A DNA stretch of 64,000 bases from Sipunculus nudus (GCA_026874595.1 CM049312.1:27149956-27213955); one strand, 5' to 3'; positions 46,140 through 58,799 are shown, numbered from the stretch's first letter. The notes: generated by a model from the letters alone, not told the origin. Numbers and translations are program-made.

Positions 46140-46800
46140 AAATTGTATGCGTTAGGCCTAGAACCATCATAACAACTAGGGAGATCTAAGGCAATTCTCC
46201 CTTGAAACCAAATGTTTGGTCTTAGTGACCTATATTCTGTGAGCTACTGTCCAAAACATGATTTGGCCGCCCAGACAATCAGACATGTCTCAAAACGTGT
46301 GACCTATATTCTGCGAGCTATAGGAGTGTAACATAGTTTTAGATCTTGAAAGTCAGATGGCCGTAAATCAAAACAGCGTGAGCTAGAAACTTCGGTCTTA
46401 AAAGTTAGAGGAGGTCCTGGGCAAATCTTATTCCATACCCGAGATGAGGTCATTAGGACCAATATCCTGTAAACTACCAGCAGAGAAAGTTAGACAGGGT
46501 ACATAACTTAACTGTTGGATATAGACATTTCTTTCTTTGTGAAAAGAGAAGCCACTGTATTGTCTCCTTGGACGTTGGAAATGAGATCACAGTGATCTAT
46601 ATCGTGCAAGCTATGTGAAGGAACATGATTTAAGCACCCTTGAAGTCAAATGTGACCATTTGAAATAATGTCACTGTGCCCTATATATTCTTCGAGTTAT
46701 GTGAAAGAATGCGATTTAAGCACCCTGTAAATCAGATGAACGCAAATTGTACCATTTGGATATAGAAACTTTCAACTTAGAATTGAGGTAGTTCCTTGTT
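46140..46800 (+). repeat. Composite tandem repeat, right part
   Basis: Diverged units continue with 'gtgacctatattctgcgagc', 'aacatgatttaagcaccct' and 'tttggatatagaaactttc'. They match 39900-41050 in structure and lie immediately beyond the 5' end of the LINE. Confidence 0.7.
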
Positions 46801-47700
46801 CAATCGTCTTGGAAATCCTAAATCAGGTAGCTGTAACCATTTTTCTAAAGATTATGGGGATAAACATGATAATGGGCACATGGGAAGTCTTTCTATCCTT
46901 TATTCAAGGTTCCTTTACCAATATTCTCCCAAGATCACAACATCAACAATTAATACACGTGCATTGCTTGTATGTCAACTAATCTGAGCTTTTATTGCCT
47001 GTGGGCCACTCATTCTGTGCAGTTTGTAGATTAGGAGTAAATTTATATTGAAAATCTGAAAAAAATCACCCTTTTGGGTACTGTGACCCTGTGAAATTGG
47101 ATAATAGGGCTAGGTCACTCGAAATGAATCAAAGTAAATGGTCCATAGTAAGGTTCATAATGGGTGAATAAATAATTAAAATCAGATAAAAATTGACAGA
47201 ATAATGAGAAAAAAATAACAAGAAGACTAAAGGGGGGAAATATAACTGAATAACTGAAATTGATCAATATTTGTTTAAAGCCTTTCTTCGTGGCATAAGA
47301 CTTTATGTTGTTCATTTCAATATCGATACCTTTAAATTCACATGTCAAAATACATATCATTCTCATGCAATTGATGAAAGGTAGATTCATGGTAATATAC
47401 ACGTTAGAATAACATAAAAAATTCTGCTAACGTCGCATCAAGCATCTGTATTAACGCTTAAAATGGTCGTGATCTGAGGCATACTTTAAGGATAAAGACA
47501 GCTGATTCCATAGCTATGGACCTGAATAACTAAAACTAGATTTAAAATGTTCACGCGTGGGCCTGGGTAAAATCAAATTATGGCTGTCAGAAGGCCGTGT
47601 TTCACATGGCGCTGGTTTACGAAGAGAGAAAACATTTTTTTTCTTGACACGTTTCACGTTGATTTTGTGTCCACGTATGGCAGGCAGCTTATCGTGAACG
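46801..47700. other. Upstream region of the third C1q gene
   Basis: No gene is recognised. The open frame at 47115-47402 (minus) has no domain. The last 100 bases before 47740 carry an ATTGG (inverted CCAAT) followed by TGACATCA, a CRE/AP-1-like site, at 47713-47726. Confidence 0.45.
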
Positions 47701-47739
47701 TGCAAAGTTCTGATTGGATGACATCACAAAATCGCAGTG

Positions 47740-47749
47740 ATATATAAAA
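47740..47749 (+). promoter_or_regulatory. TATA box of the third C1q gene
   Basis: ATATATAAAA lies about 64-73 bases before the ATG at 47813. An inverted CCAAT box and a CRE/AP-1-like TGACATCA lie 15-27 bases further upstream, a conventional core promoter layout. Confidence 0.65.
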
Positions 47750-47812
47750 CTAATCAAGTCGCACGCACATTAGCTTTCTGCCAAAGCAAGAGACAAGACA
47801 TTCAGCTTGACG

Positions 47813-50800
47813 ATGAGCATCATTCTGATCATCACGGTGATAACGATAACTGCTGCATCACAGGTAAGAATACATCGGCCAATTCCCTCAGTTAAAGCTA
47901 GTAACTCCATATGGGATTTATGGTTTACCTTTGGTATTTATTTATGAACTGCCGGTAATTCTGGCTTAAAATTTGGCGACATGGATAATTTGAATTTAAA
48001 AACGCCATTAGAATCATTAAAGGAATAATAGCTAAAGTCAACTGGCATTGTTTTGACATATGGGCAAGTTTACTTCAGGTGTATCTAAAAACAGAGAGCA
48101 GGTTTTATTACAGTCATTATGGAAAACAAAATTAAGATACAAAATAAGTCAGTAACTTTAAGGTTTTTCGATACCATGAGAATGACATTTGTCGATCACC
48201 TTTCTGATTATAATGGAACTCCGAAACAACTGTCGGAAAATATTAAACCTGAAAGTAAATTATTTAATGAATATATTATGCATTGATATTCTTTACAACA
48301 AGCAATACCAAGAGACTGGAAATTAATCTTAAAATCACAAAATATGGAAGCTAATTTCGTAGAAGAAGATTGGAAATTTCCATTGAAAGATCAGATTATA
48401 GACTTAAGGAAAATAGATTATAAATTTGTGTACAGTATTACGTTACACGATCACGTAGTGGAACGTACCAGTTAAGTAAGCAAAATTACAAGACAATTTA
48501 TCCAGTGATTTTATATGGAAACGTGCAATAGATTATATGTACTGCAGCACCATGTATAAATTTCTTAAGCAATTTCAATTCAGTATTTTACATTATGTAT
48601 TATCTGTGAATTAAAAAATAAAAAATTGTACGTCTCGAGAATATCATATTCCAATAGATGGTCATATTGTCAAAAAGAAACAGAATTTGTTATTTTTCTG
48701 TTCTACGGTTGTGATACCTAAAATGTTATACGGTATTATTCTAAAGTGCATGGGCTGAAAAGGCTGGAAGAACCATGCATGTATTGCATCCAGTCCTCAT
48801 CCATACGGGCTGCGACAACGATACCGACCAGAAATGTTTAATAGATTTGTTGCTACTACATGTATTATTTAAAATTGTACTATTTAATAATCGAGAGTCT
48901 GGTGTTATACCTACGTCACTATTACGAGACGTTTCTGTTTTCCTTCATCGGCCCAGTTCTGTGCGCAAGTTATATTTTTCTCTTATATCTTCAGCCTCTC
49001 CTGCTCAATTCTAAACCAACTTTTTGTTGTGAGTGACCGAGCATTCTGCCGAAGCTCCTCTATAAAATTTCTAATTCTGAAGTTTTGTTCTCTTGAATGT
49101 CTTTCCATTTCATTCTTTTCTTTTGTATTCACTACTATATTCCTCAGTTCTCTCTTTAGGTTATCTGTCTCTAACTGTAAGTCGTCAACTTGCTTTTTCA
49201 AACTTGCCTCATCCTATTTTAGCTCGACCACCCCTTACAAAGTAAATTCTAAACCTTCCTTTATGCTTCCTATGAACTGTGGAATTCCGTATTTATTTCA
49301 TCACATTTTAATTTAATAGTCTTTTGCTTCATAAGTCATGTCTTGATTCTGTGAGGGGCTGTTCCGCCTCATGTTTAAACATTTGGAGTCTACCTCTGAC
49401 GTGGTGCTCATAGTGGAACTGATCCTGGATATGGTTAAAATTCCTTCCTGACACAAATATCATCATCATTACTTTGTTTCTTCTTTTGTGCGTTTTTTTA
49501 TATTTTTTGTTGGAGGTTACCGCCTCTATTTTTATTAAATGCTAGCTTAACTAAATATATGTACATCTGCAGAATTCCATTCCGAATTCGGACTAAGTGA
49601 CTGGGCAGCATCACACGCTTCAACTCATATTATATCCTGGTGGCAACCTGCCCAGCGACTACTGCACCTGTGGGCTCTGAGTAGGTTATCGTTCCCATTA
49701 CTGGTTCATACCACCGAGGAACCTCCGAAAGGCGCACTCCTTTGTGTATTGGGCACGGCCTTCCCATTAAGCCTGCAGAGCGCTCACCCTCGCTCACCCT
49801 GGTGGGGCCGACAGGGCAAAATCTCATCGACTCGGCTGGGATTCGAACTCGCGATCTCCCGGCTTTGAGTCCCGTGCTCTACCCTTGATCCACAGAAGCC
49901 AGTCTCCTTCTTGTGTTCTGTTGTTCCATGTTTAATATCCTTGGTTCTTTTTGAATATATTTTATTTATTATAACCTTAGCTTTCACCTGGGCTTAGAAT
50001 CATACGTCTTTAACCGGCCACATACCGACCTTTTCCATTGAACATTGTGTGAAATTTATAATTGAACATAAAAGGCACTGTCTTAAAATGTGGCAAATAT
50101 GAACATACTGAACGGTTTTATAATCTTATTATCATGAACTAAGCGGAAATAAATAATTCTACACTTGAAAGGACATAATCAGGAGCAATTTTATGTCTAT
50201 TCTTTCACAATATAAGTTCCGTTTTGCTTTATACAAAAGTTTTCTAGCAAACCCATCCAAGCACACTTCTTTAGTACCTACCGTTCATCCGTTTAACAGC
50301 TGTAGTGCCTTTTCGCGTCAGTAAACATAATCCACGTGTGTCTGTTCACAATATCAAGACCTATTGACCGGAGGTCCAATTTTGTGCGACACTTCCCAAA
50401 CAAAGACTGGTCCAGAGTTGTCTGTACATTGACCTTCATATCGTACGATACATCCCTGTAGGATGGACATTACACTGTATAATGCAGAGTGGCAGAATGT
50501 ACATTCACTGTAGAACCTATCACAACAGATCTGTGAGATAGGCCCAGGAGCCTCAGCTGAAATGACACGTCCAGCACAGTGCGATCCCGTGTACTGGTCC
50601 TTCAGTCACCACAACAGCCGAAGTTTCAGCCAGCGGGAACATGTATCTCATTACACAGCGCGTGGGGCTGTGTTCATTGCGTGGGCAAATTTGATACGCG
50701 AACGATCAAGCTTAGCCAGAAGCAATACAGATCTATTGATATTCCTTACCTTAACTGAGCGACCTTTTGCGACCTTTATTTCACCTTTTTCGGCAATGAT

Positions 50801-50956
50801 TTGAACGAGCTTTAAGGTAGCATAAATGCGCTCTCATGGTGCACCTGACCGTAGTAGCCTGCTGGGTTTAATGATATAATAACTTAATATTCAATCAAAT
50901 ACAAGTGCAATGTAATTAAGTAACAATTTATTTTTTTTATCCCTGCACTTCTTAAT

Positions 50957-51013
<57 letters not shown>

Positions 51014-51931
51014 TTGATTGAAGTCTGAGCAATCTTTTGATTTATTTTAGCAAAGAGTCAACTTCATCGATATAAATGCGTTATTGTCAACTAAAAGCCA
51101 AGGAAATTTGACATGACATGTTTCCGTATTTTGTTCAGCGGGATTGAAATTTCTCTCACCGCCCCGGGCCTCAACAATGCTAGGTACTGCGCTGTAAATA
51201 ATCAATTTTTACCCAAGACATACTCAGAGCATTCTTTACAATGTCTGCTAAGCAAGCATGATTTGGCCTTGCTGGCAGAGGGGTCTACCATTTCTGCCCA
51301 GTTTCACCCATTTCTACCGGAGAGAAACTCAACCCTGCTCTTTTGTAATTGAAATCTTTTTGTTTCAGGACAGCAGCTCCCAGAAAGAACTTGTCGGTCA
51401 ATTTGAAAAACGGTCAATATGTAAGTTTCTTTTTATGTATCTTTAAAACGAGTAAACCATTATGGAATACTAATATGTGATATTATATGCTTATGAAATA
51501 ATAAAACGTGATATTATTTATTTTAAAAAGGTGGATGGGGGACTCCCGTGGCTTTTTCTGTGAGGACAGTACGCAAAATTCCGATTTCATCTGTGCTTAA
51601 AACCATTCGCTTCGATGAAGTCCTCCTAAACATGGGTGGAGGATACAGCTCGTCATCCGGCGTGTTTGTTGTCCCTGTCACAGGGGTTTACCTGTTCACT
51701 GTTAACATACGGGCAGTTAACAGCGGCACTGGAGGCTGGGTCCACCTGATGAAGAACCACAAAGTGATTGCATATGTATACGACAACAATGCCGGAGGAA
51801 ATTCCAACCAAGTCATCGTAAAGGCAAGGAAGGGAGAACATGTTTTCGCAAGGCTGATGCCAAACTACGGTATTTGGGATCATGTTGAGCCCTACAATAC
51901 CATGAGTGGAATCCTTCTGATACCCGGTTAA
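47813..51931 (+). CDS. Secreted C1q domain-containing protein, three exons, 167 aa
   Basis: Exon 1 (47813-47863) encodes MSIILIITVITITAASQ, a signal peptide, and ends in phase 0 at CAG|gtaaga. Exon 2 (51369-51420, 52 nt) follows tttgtttcag, encodes DSSSQKELVGQFEKRSI plus one base, and ends at TAT|gtaagt in phase 1. Exon 3 (51531-51931) follows ttttaaaaag and holds the C1q domain: IRFDEVLLNMGGGYSSSSGV, FVVPVTGVYLFTVNIRAVN, GGWVHLMKNHK and the ending SGILLIPG. The total is 504 nt with no frame break. The protein is quite diverged from the other C1q loci here but keeps the same exon phases. Intron 1 is 3.5 kb and full of LINE and SINE debris. Likely a secreted immune-type lectin-like protein, inferred from family. 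Confidence 0.88.
48110..48900 (+). mobile_element. LINE ORF2 C-terminal fragment in intron 1
   Basis: Broken frames on the plus strand read IPRDWKLILKSQNM, 'FPLKDQIIDLRKIDYKFVYS' and, after shifts, 'HIVKKKQNLLFFCSTVV', matching the organisation of the L1 ORF2 C-terminus (insertion-site region followed by a Cys/His-rich end). No complete domain remains. Confidence 0.55.
48983..49230 (-). mobile_element. LINE ORF1-like fragment in intron 1
   Basis: The minus strand encodes a heptad-rich stretch (MKKQVDDLQLETDNLKREL) and then NEMERHSREQNFRIRNFIEE, the junction between coiled coil and RNA-binding part seen in L1 ORF1. It lies in opposite orientation to the ORF2 fragment just before it, so it is a separate insertion or a rearrangement. 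Confidence 0.6.
49500..49900 (-). mobile_element. tRNA-derived SINE, family 2, full copy
   Basis: The minus strand begins at 49900 with a tRNA-like head: 'ggcttctgtggatcaagggt', an A-box-like 'gggtagagcacgg' and a B box AGTTCGAATCCC (49849-49838). A body of about 250 bp follows, and it ends in a hairpin (GGAGG...CCTCT, read on plus at 49511-49527) beside a T-rich end. A truncated relative lies at 21390-21600. Confidence 0.8.
49901..51368. other. Remainder of intron 1 of the third C1q gene
   Basis: No gene is recognised. A (TA)n run of about 54 bases lies at 50958-51012. Open frames at 50562-50804 and 51113-51352 have no domain. Confidence 0.5.
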
Positions 51932-52034
51932 GGTTTTCAAACACTCAGCCAGCAAGTAGGGCCTACAGCTTCTCAGTCAGATATATTGAACTTTTACCAA
52001 ATCCAAACTTATTAATCTTGCAAACCTACCTAAC

Positions 52035-52040
52035 AATAAA
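52035..52040 (+). promoter_or_regulatory. Polyadenylation signal of the third C1q gene
   Basis: AATAAA occurs about 100 bases after the stop codon at 51931, the first canonical signal downstream. Confidence 0.6.
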
Positions 52041-54360
52041 CTTTAATTAATCTGGGCTTAATGACATAATGCTATATTTTATACTTTTCAAATCCTTCTG
52101 CCTCAGAGGAAACCAAGTTTAAATAACCCCTACCCCGTTCGCCTTCCGACGAACACACTGAGATATATGTGTTTATGATATGCACTGTTCTATGTTTATA
52201 AGTCGATAAAATTACATCAGCCAGTATTAAATATGTTATATTTGTACTGATGTGTAGATTATTTTCCTCCGAAAATCGGCGCAGGCATTCCTCATATATG
52301 CCTAACTGGTGAAGGCATTCATAATGTTACTGGTACAAGCATTTTAAATGGTATAACTGGTACAGGCATTCACAATGTAATTGATGTTTGCATTCATTAT
52401 TTCACTTTTAAAGCAATTCATCAGGTGATACGTTAACAACAATGGAATGCTGGCGGAATAAAAAAAAACTGATAAAGGCTGAGAAGTTGTTAGTTTTCAA
52501 TAACCTCACAACTGGTGACAGGCAAGCGCGGCATGTGCTTGCAATCGTGTTTGTCTACGGGTGTGTACGGTCGTGGGCGGATGTGAAAGTGGACATCTGA
52601 AAATGTGAATGGGCTAATAATTCTAAATCAATGATTTAATCATAAAACAGAAACAGAAAAACCCTCATGAAAGTCGTATTGATAAGTACTTATAACGCAA
52701 TACTACCATATACTGAAATGAAAAAGGTATACGTTCATAATTATGTAGAAAAAAATAGTTTTAGTGGTACATAGTAAACAAACATTATTTTTTTATTAAG
52801 AATAATTTGCCGGGAGTCAAGTATTGATAATTATTTTATGTTCCTTGCATCTGCTCTAAACACTTCTGAAGTTTGAACCCCCGAGGATAGAGCTTTGTAA
52901 TATACATAGATCTGTAATTAAAAAAAAAAACACCGTGATTGACGTAGAAGGACTGGTTGATTCCTAAAAAATTGATGTTTCTGGAATAAAGGTATACTTT
53001 ATATTGAATATTCGGCGGATCTAATACACCTGAGCACATTTTGGGTGTACATGGAAACACAAACTTTTATATGGCATCATGTTATTTCTGCTGTCTCCTG
53101 AGCCTATCGAAAGATACGCAAAATTATTTCCAAATAAGCTACTTGATATCTCGATCATAACGTCTTGATATATTTACTGTCAACATCGGAATAACTAAAT
53201 ATTATGTACATAACAATCGAAAATACCATGGGCCGAAGAAGCAAATCTCGAATGCCTCTTGGTAAACTGCAGATGTTGAATGAACTAAAGATCCAGCGAG
53301 CCGAACCTGGTGAGTGTCCAGGCTTTCTCCGACTCTGTTATTTGTTGAATGTTTAATTGGTTATCAGTTATTGATATTACACAAATAATCCTTATTAGAA
53401 GATATAAACCGGGCTCTATTTCTGACGTGAGCGTCTCACTACCTCCTTTAAAGGAACCAAAACAAGACCACTTGACAAGTAGGTCTATGCCAGTATGGGT
53501 ATGCGAGATTTTTAATATCGTTGAAAGCTAGTTTTATTTTCAACTCCCAAAAGGGTGTAAACCGTGATTAGTAAATCAATCCTCGCAGCCTCGTTCTCCT
53601 TGAATGCCCATGATATTATGGCATGGTTTGATAACTTACGTCTTGCCCATATTTATGTGACTGTCAGCATGAAGTAATGCTTAGTGACGTCTGTTGTACG
53701 AATATTCTCTATGTAAGTAGTTTTTGCCAAGTTTCTTAAAACTTCATTTCACCTGAACATCTTATCTTTGGAGCGTTATTTCTCAGTTATAACTTATCCG
53801 AAACATACCATCTTTGACATATGTAGTTGATATTATGTCAATTAAAATGCGTATTTTCATTTTACGCCTAAACGTAATTCGAAGGATTTTATTAAGAAAA
53901 ATGTAAAAACTGAAATAATTTGTAAGGGTTTCAAATTGAATACTCCGTAAAATTGAAATGTTAAACCAACTTACAAAAAAAACACACCTGGGGATTTCAA
54001 TCTTAATATTCGAATAAAAAATATATTCTGTGTCTGCATTAGATTTGCTGACATAAGCTACTTTTTTAAATTCAAACTTTTATAAATTAAAAAAAAGTCC
54101 TACAAAAAAGTTAATTTTAATCAAAATGTAGAGAAACTCTTACCTTTCAGGAAATGTATAATTTAAGGGGTCATAAGGCATTAGATCTTCCAATGCAAAA
54201 AAAAAAAAAAACGAAACAAAGTCAGGTCATGCGGGTTGACCAGTCCTGCTACCTTGAAGGATGTTTGACCATGATATCTGATCTCGAACATTTGATTCCA
54301 CAGAGAGCAGGCTGTACACATCAAACATGACATACAACCATTACTAACGCAGCCTGTCGG

Positions 54361-54409
<49 letters not shown>

Positions 54410-54784
54410 TCAGAGTTACTATATCGGTTGTGATATACGGCTGTTCATCATATTAGGGCAACTGAAAAGTACAATAGATAGAATCCTGCAATAATGAATC
54501 TCATTTTGCAGAAATTCCTTTCCCGAAATTTATTATAAGGAACCAAAATTTACCTCTGTAACCCTCAAATATCAGTAAAAATAATAGGTTTTTCGAATTA
54601 AATTGGCGTTTTATTCTGGAGATTGCCAAGGATAGAGTTCTTGAACTTTAACAGCAGTGTACACATTACAGCATAATGTTACTCCTGTCGGGATATGGTG
54701 TCTCTGACATCTTGTTTATACATATCATACCCAATTTTAAGTTCAATGATTGGACACTATGTCTTTACCTTTTTGGCCAGTTAT
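52041..54784. other. Intergenic stretch, mostly featureless
   Basis: Near 52280-52395 the phrase 'ggcattcataatgtaactgg' recurs in diverged form about four times. An A run lies at 54197-54211 and a (TA)n run at 54367-54406. Apart from the weak exon candidate at 53228-53309, no gene is supported. Confidence 0.5.
53228..53309 (+). other. Possible first coding exon, uncertain
   Basis: An ATG in good context (accATGG) opens MGRRSKSRMPLGKLQMLNEL and runs 27 codons plus one base to CCTG|gtgagt, a strong donor-like site. No downstream exon was found and the peptide is not recognised. It may be chance. Confidence 0.2.
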
Positions 54785-54865
54785 CTCCGCCAGGAAGGTA
54801 TGCGTTCATTTCCGTTCCTCTGGGTGTGAGGATGTGTGTGTGTGTGTGTGTGTGTGGTGCACGAA
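54785..54865 (+). repeat. Dispersed microsatellite-bearing repeat, copy 4 (partial)
   Basis: 'ctccgccaggaaggtatgcg', 'ttcatttccgttcctctggg' and a (GT)n tract at 54833-54855 match the left half of the family; the right half is absent. Confidence 0.6.
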
Positions 54866-55153
54866 GGTTACGAGGCGCAGTGGAGACTGCCACGGTGCTG
54901 TGGATTATGAATTTTTCATGGGGTTTTATTTTTGTAGAATTTGTGGGTAACTTTGATATTAGAAATTAAAACCCCAAATTAGTTTGGAATAGAACGTTTA
55001 AGAGGTCAACACGTCGCTGTGCACGTGTGGTATACATGGACTTGCTCTCTCTATCTCTGTCTGTCTCTCTCTCTCTCTCTCTCTCCGGATTAAAGCAAAT
55101 TTAGTACTGCTCACAGTTACATCATCATTAAAAAAAGCTCTTGTGCTCACTTA

Positions 55154-55194
<41 letters not shown>

Positions 55195-55779
55195 TTACGT
55201 GGGACAAAGGTAACGATAAAAGGGAAAAGAAATTTATTATGTTGATCTGATTACTTCAACAATTTAATGAATAGCTCATAAGCTTTTACGCTAACCCTTT
55301 GCACATTTTCTATAAAATCCGGATATACCCATTTGCGTTTGTTTTACTTAAGACAAAGCAGCGAACCAAGTCTGAAGTTATTATTTTTCTTGCCACGGAC
55401 TACCATCAATTGACAACTAAAACATCAGTTTTCGTCATGTCCTTTGAGCTTCAATTATTACAAGGATTTTATCTTTAATTTCCAATTTCTAAAGTTGTGG
55501 ATCACTGCAGTGACCATTAAGATCCTAAATAAGTTGAAATTAAATATCATTACAATCATTCTTTGGCTACACTGAAACGAAATCTATTTTGGCAAGGGTT
55601 ACAACTGCCATTTATGAAATACATACATGGATGTTTAAAAGAGAAATGAGTGTAAAGAGGTCAGGGAAACGGACTAGGATATCAGCTGAAAATGTCATCT
55701 ATACATTGGCACCATCTGTTGCTTGTACATGGGGGGGGGGGGGGGGGGGGCGTACTACAGATGGTACCACTGTATAGAC
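54866..55779. other. Intergenic stretch with microsatellites
   Basis: (CT)n at 55045-55085, (TA)n at 55158-55191 and a G run of about 19 bases at 55732-55750. The short frame at 55589-55777 runs into the G tract and is not supported. Confidence 0.55.
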
Positions 55780-56512
55780 TGTCACATGTATCTGTTTATT
55801 ATGCATGGCTTGACATGTGCCGCACTTGTTGAACTCTGGCTTACCCACAGGGAGTACTAAAACGGCGTGTTCGTTGTGGTCTAAATTCTTCGAGTTTGTT
55901 CTTTGGAAATTTTGGACGGGAAGCTTCTGGACTTTGGGCTATTCATAGTGACTGTTCATAAAGCTATTCATAGGGGCTGTGTTTGGAGCCGGCAGAAAGG
56001 AAAATACCAGCAGGCACTAAAGGGTGCGACTTCTCGTCAGTCTTGGGACCTACTCCGATAATTGCATAGTTACAGATATTCTATGGACTCTATACAGACT
56101 TTATACAGATTTTATATAGATTGTCCTTAGTTTGCGTTTGAAATTTTACCTAGACTCCACTTCTGGGTAACAACAGATTGTCTTCGGGATTTAATTGGAC
56201 TTTTCACGTGGATTATTTGTGCTGAAAGACTCGATCTTGTTGGACTTTGACAGTTGTGGTATCCAGGAATCAAAGCCTAGGATCTGGAATCAGGTGATAT
56301 ATACTTTTAATATTGTTTAATATTGTCTTAAAACTCCGTAACTTTAATTTGATTTAGTGTATTGTAATGGATTGTTCTAAAAATAAATTATAATTATCTG
56401 TTAACCAAAAAAAAAAAAACACTAACTTCTTTATTCCCCTAGATATTTCACGCAGCCTAGTGTTGCGAAATCTAATTTTTTTTGTCTCCGTAACAAGGGT
56501 TTGTGCTCGTCA
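55780..56512 (+). repeat. Solo LTR of the same LTR retrotransposon family
   Basis: Starts TGTCACATGTATC and matches the LTRs at 9121-9891 and 14202-14919, with 'ttgttctttggaaattttgg', 'ggggctgtgtttggagccgg', 'gtggtatccaggaatcaaag', a polyadenylation signal near 56386 and 'gcagcctagtgttgcgaaat'. No internal retrotransposon sequence lies on either side, so it fits LTR-LTR recombination. The last 20-30 bases of the LTR are missing or altered. Confidence 0.88.
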
Positions 56513-56663
56513 CGGCTTAATAAATGCTGGGCCGGGGGTCAGCTATGCTAGCAGAGAGTGTAATATTATAAATCATCAATACTACCTATAATTATAATAT
56601 ATCATATAACGCCTTTTGACACTTGGATTTATAATTCCTAGTGTAATATAGTATTGTAATTCC
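56513..56663. other. Short gap after the solo LTR
   Basis: AT-rich sequence between the solo LTR and the MITE-like element. Nothing recognised. Confidence 0.5.
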
Positions 56664-56853
56664 GAAGCGGATCCAGGGATTCCGGACGCATCCTTTTCAG
56701 CCGCCGCAACCTTTTTAAGGTTTCAGACCAATTTTTTACGTCCTGGAACCATTCTCCCTTCCTTTTCCAGACCTTAGGGCTCTTTTTTTAGGTTTTGTCA
56801 TTATTCCTCCTTAGTTGGACCCTTTCTGTTCCTAAATCATGGATCCGCCCCTG
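56664..56853. mobile_element. MITE-like element with inverted termini
   Basis: The left end AAGCGGATCCAGGGATTCC and the right end, reverse-complemented as CAGGGGCGGATCCATGATT, are imperfect inverted repeats. The inside of the right end ('ggttttgtcattattcctcc') matches, in opposite orientation, the sequence just inside the left terminus of the minisatellite element at 17750-17790. The two are therefore members of one family. It is non-coding, about 190 bp. Confidence 0.6.
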
Positions 56854-58314
56854 TAAATGATGTACGCATAATTCACAAGTCAGATACAAAATGATGATAG
56901 GGAGTGGAGGCGGGGCCAGCGAACTGCTCAGTTTGTAAAGTTTTTGAACTTAAGTGTACCGGATGGGAAGGGCAGTTTTTACCATAATACATTTTACATT
57001 ATATAAAAGAGACAGGGAGTGTATTCGTTTGGAAAGCTGTAGTGAAATCTACCCAATAATGGTATATAGAATTTCACTATGAAGTTAAGTTATGGCCTCA
57101 TATGCCACCATGGGCAAACGTACAGAACTTTTATCCTAAAGGATCTGTAAAAGACAATTAGAACTCATGCAAAGAAATTGATATTTATAGATATTTATAC
57201 TAGCACAGATGTATCTGATATGTAATCTGTAATGTAGATTTCCCGATGAAATGATAAAACATTACAAAGTGATTGAGTATGTTTTTGTACCGTATTTCGC
57301 CATTGTACGAGGTTTCCTCAGTAGCTTCCTGGATTCAGCTTAAACCTTCCAGATAGGAGGATCGAAATTTGTTTCTGTTAAAGGACCGCCAAACAGACGG
57401 TAAAGGTGGACCGACCGGCAAGGGTTCATTGTTTTAGCTCACTTGACATACAGTCAAACATAATATACAGATCATATCCTACCTCCATTAGGTGGCAAAG
57501 ATATTATGGTTTCACATGTTGTTTGGTCTTATTACGACAGATATATGAATCGGTGATAATCATAATAATAAGATATATACAAAGTCGGATGACGAGCTAC
57601 TCTGAAGCTAGTCCGCGCCTCCCGATCTCAGGATCTGGATAAAACACTGAGATCACTGGTTGTTCGTATACCATTCATAGTGATGTCACCTTTCAGAACA
57701 AGGATGAAAATTAGATTAATGCCGCACAGATGTTATGTTTTTAGCGAAATACCAGCGATACCATCCCTTTACCAGGATGGGTTTGACACAAGTAGATTTT
57801 ATCTTTGTGGCTCTCGGCCAAGGAGATAATCTGAAATAACCATTTGGCCTAATGCCAATCCAAAAAACTTCCTTATTTTGTGGGTTCATAGAGGTAGTTA
57901 TACCTCACGCCCACGAATGTACACCGGGAAATAAAAATCCACTTCACCTTTTGTATCTTTGCTCCCTACAAACTTCCCTCTCACTGTTGTAATCAATTAT
58001 AGCCTTATAAAAGTGTTTTCAAGGCGTAACATTCACATTCTTACTCTCATTATAATGTAGTAATAGGTTCGAAGCAGAATAAAACTAGAAATATGAATTC
58101 TCAGGAAAGAGGCCTCTGCCATGTGGGCGGTCCTTAACGTGGGTACTCCGTAAACCTTTTTTTTTTCATTGTCTTATTAAACCCACAATAACATATACTC
58201 CCTAGATTCATTGGTGCAGAGGTTCATTCTCCAACAAGTGCTTTCATTCATTTATTCGGCCCATCCTGTGTTATATCGTGCAAATGCCATTATTTGTAAA
58301 TAGTCCTTCCTGTA
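56854..58314. other. Intergenic stretch, nothing recognised
   Basis: The open frame at 57406-57642 has no domain. No microsatellite or clear repeat stands out. Confidence 0.45.
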
Positions 58315-58505
58315 TCCGGATTATGAGCCGAACCCACACCAAAATATTATCGATTCTTTATTATCGAATCCCTGGGGTACCCTGAAACTTTTATGGGATT
58401 CCGTTACTGATTGCGTAAGTATGTTGTGCACAAGCATACCAGCAAATACACGCGCACACTCACACACGAGCAGTAACGAACGCATACCCAACCGGCGGAG
58501 ACAAA
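58315..58505 (-). repeat. Dispersed microsatellite-bearing repeat, copy 5
   Basis: On the minus strand it carries 'ctccgccggttgggtatgcg', a GT-rich tract ('gtgtgtgagtgtgcgcg'), 'cataaaagtttcagggtacc' and 'ggtgtgggttcggctcataa', the same order as copies 2 and 3. Confidence 0.65.
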
Positions 58506-58799
58506 TATAAATCTGTAGTCCTAGGAATACAAGCCTCTGCCATTTGGGTATCCACTTATTCGGCCTTCATTTCCAAGTCCATTCATGCACAAGTGACCGA
58601 ACATTTGTGAAATAATGCTAAATACACACAAATTGCCAGAATCTTCAAGAACAACTGAATGGCTTGTAATTAAATTTGGTGTGCTTATGGGTCTTGATTA
58701 ACTTAAGCTGATATGCATGAATGATGATACCACTTACATTATCTTAATTAGTTGCCTGTGCAAGGACATATTTTCAACATGTCAGTCGGCTGAGAGCCA

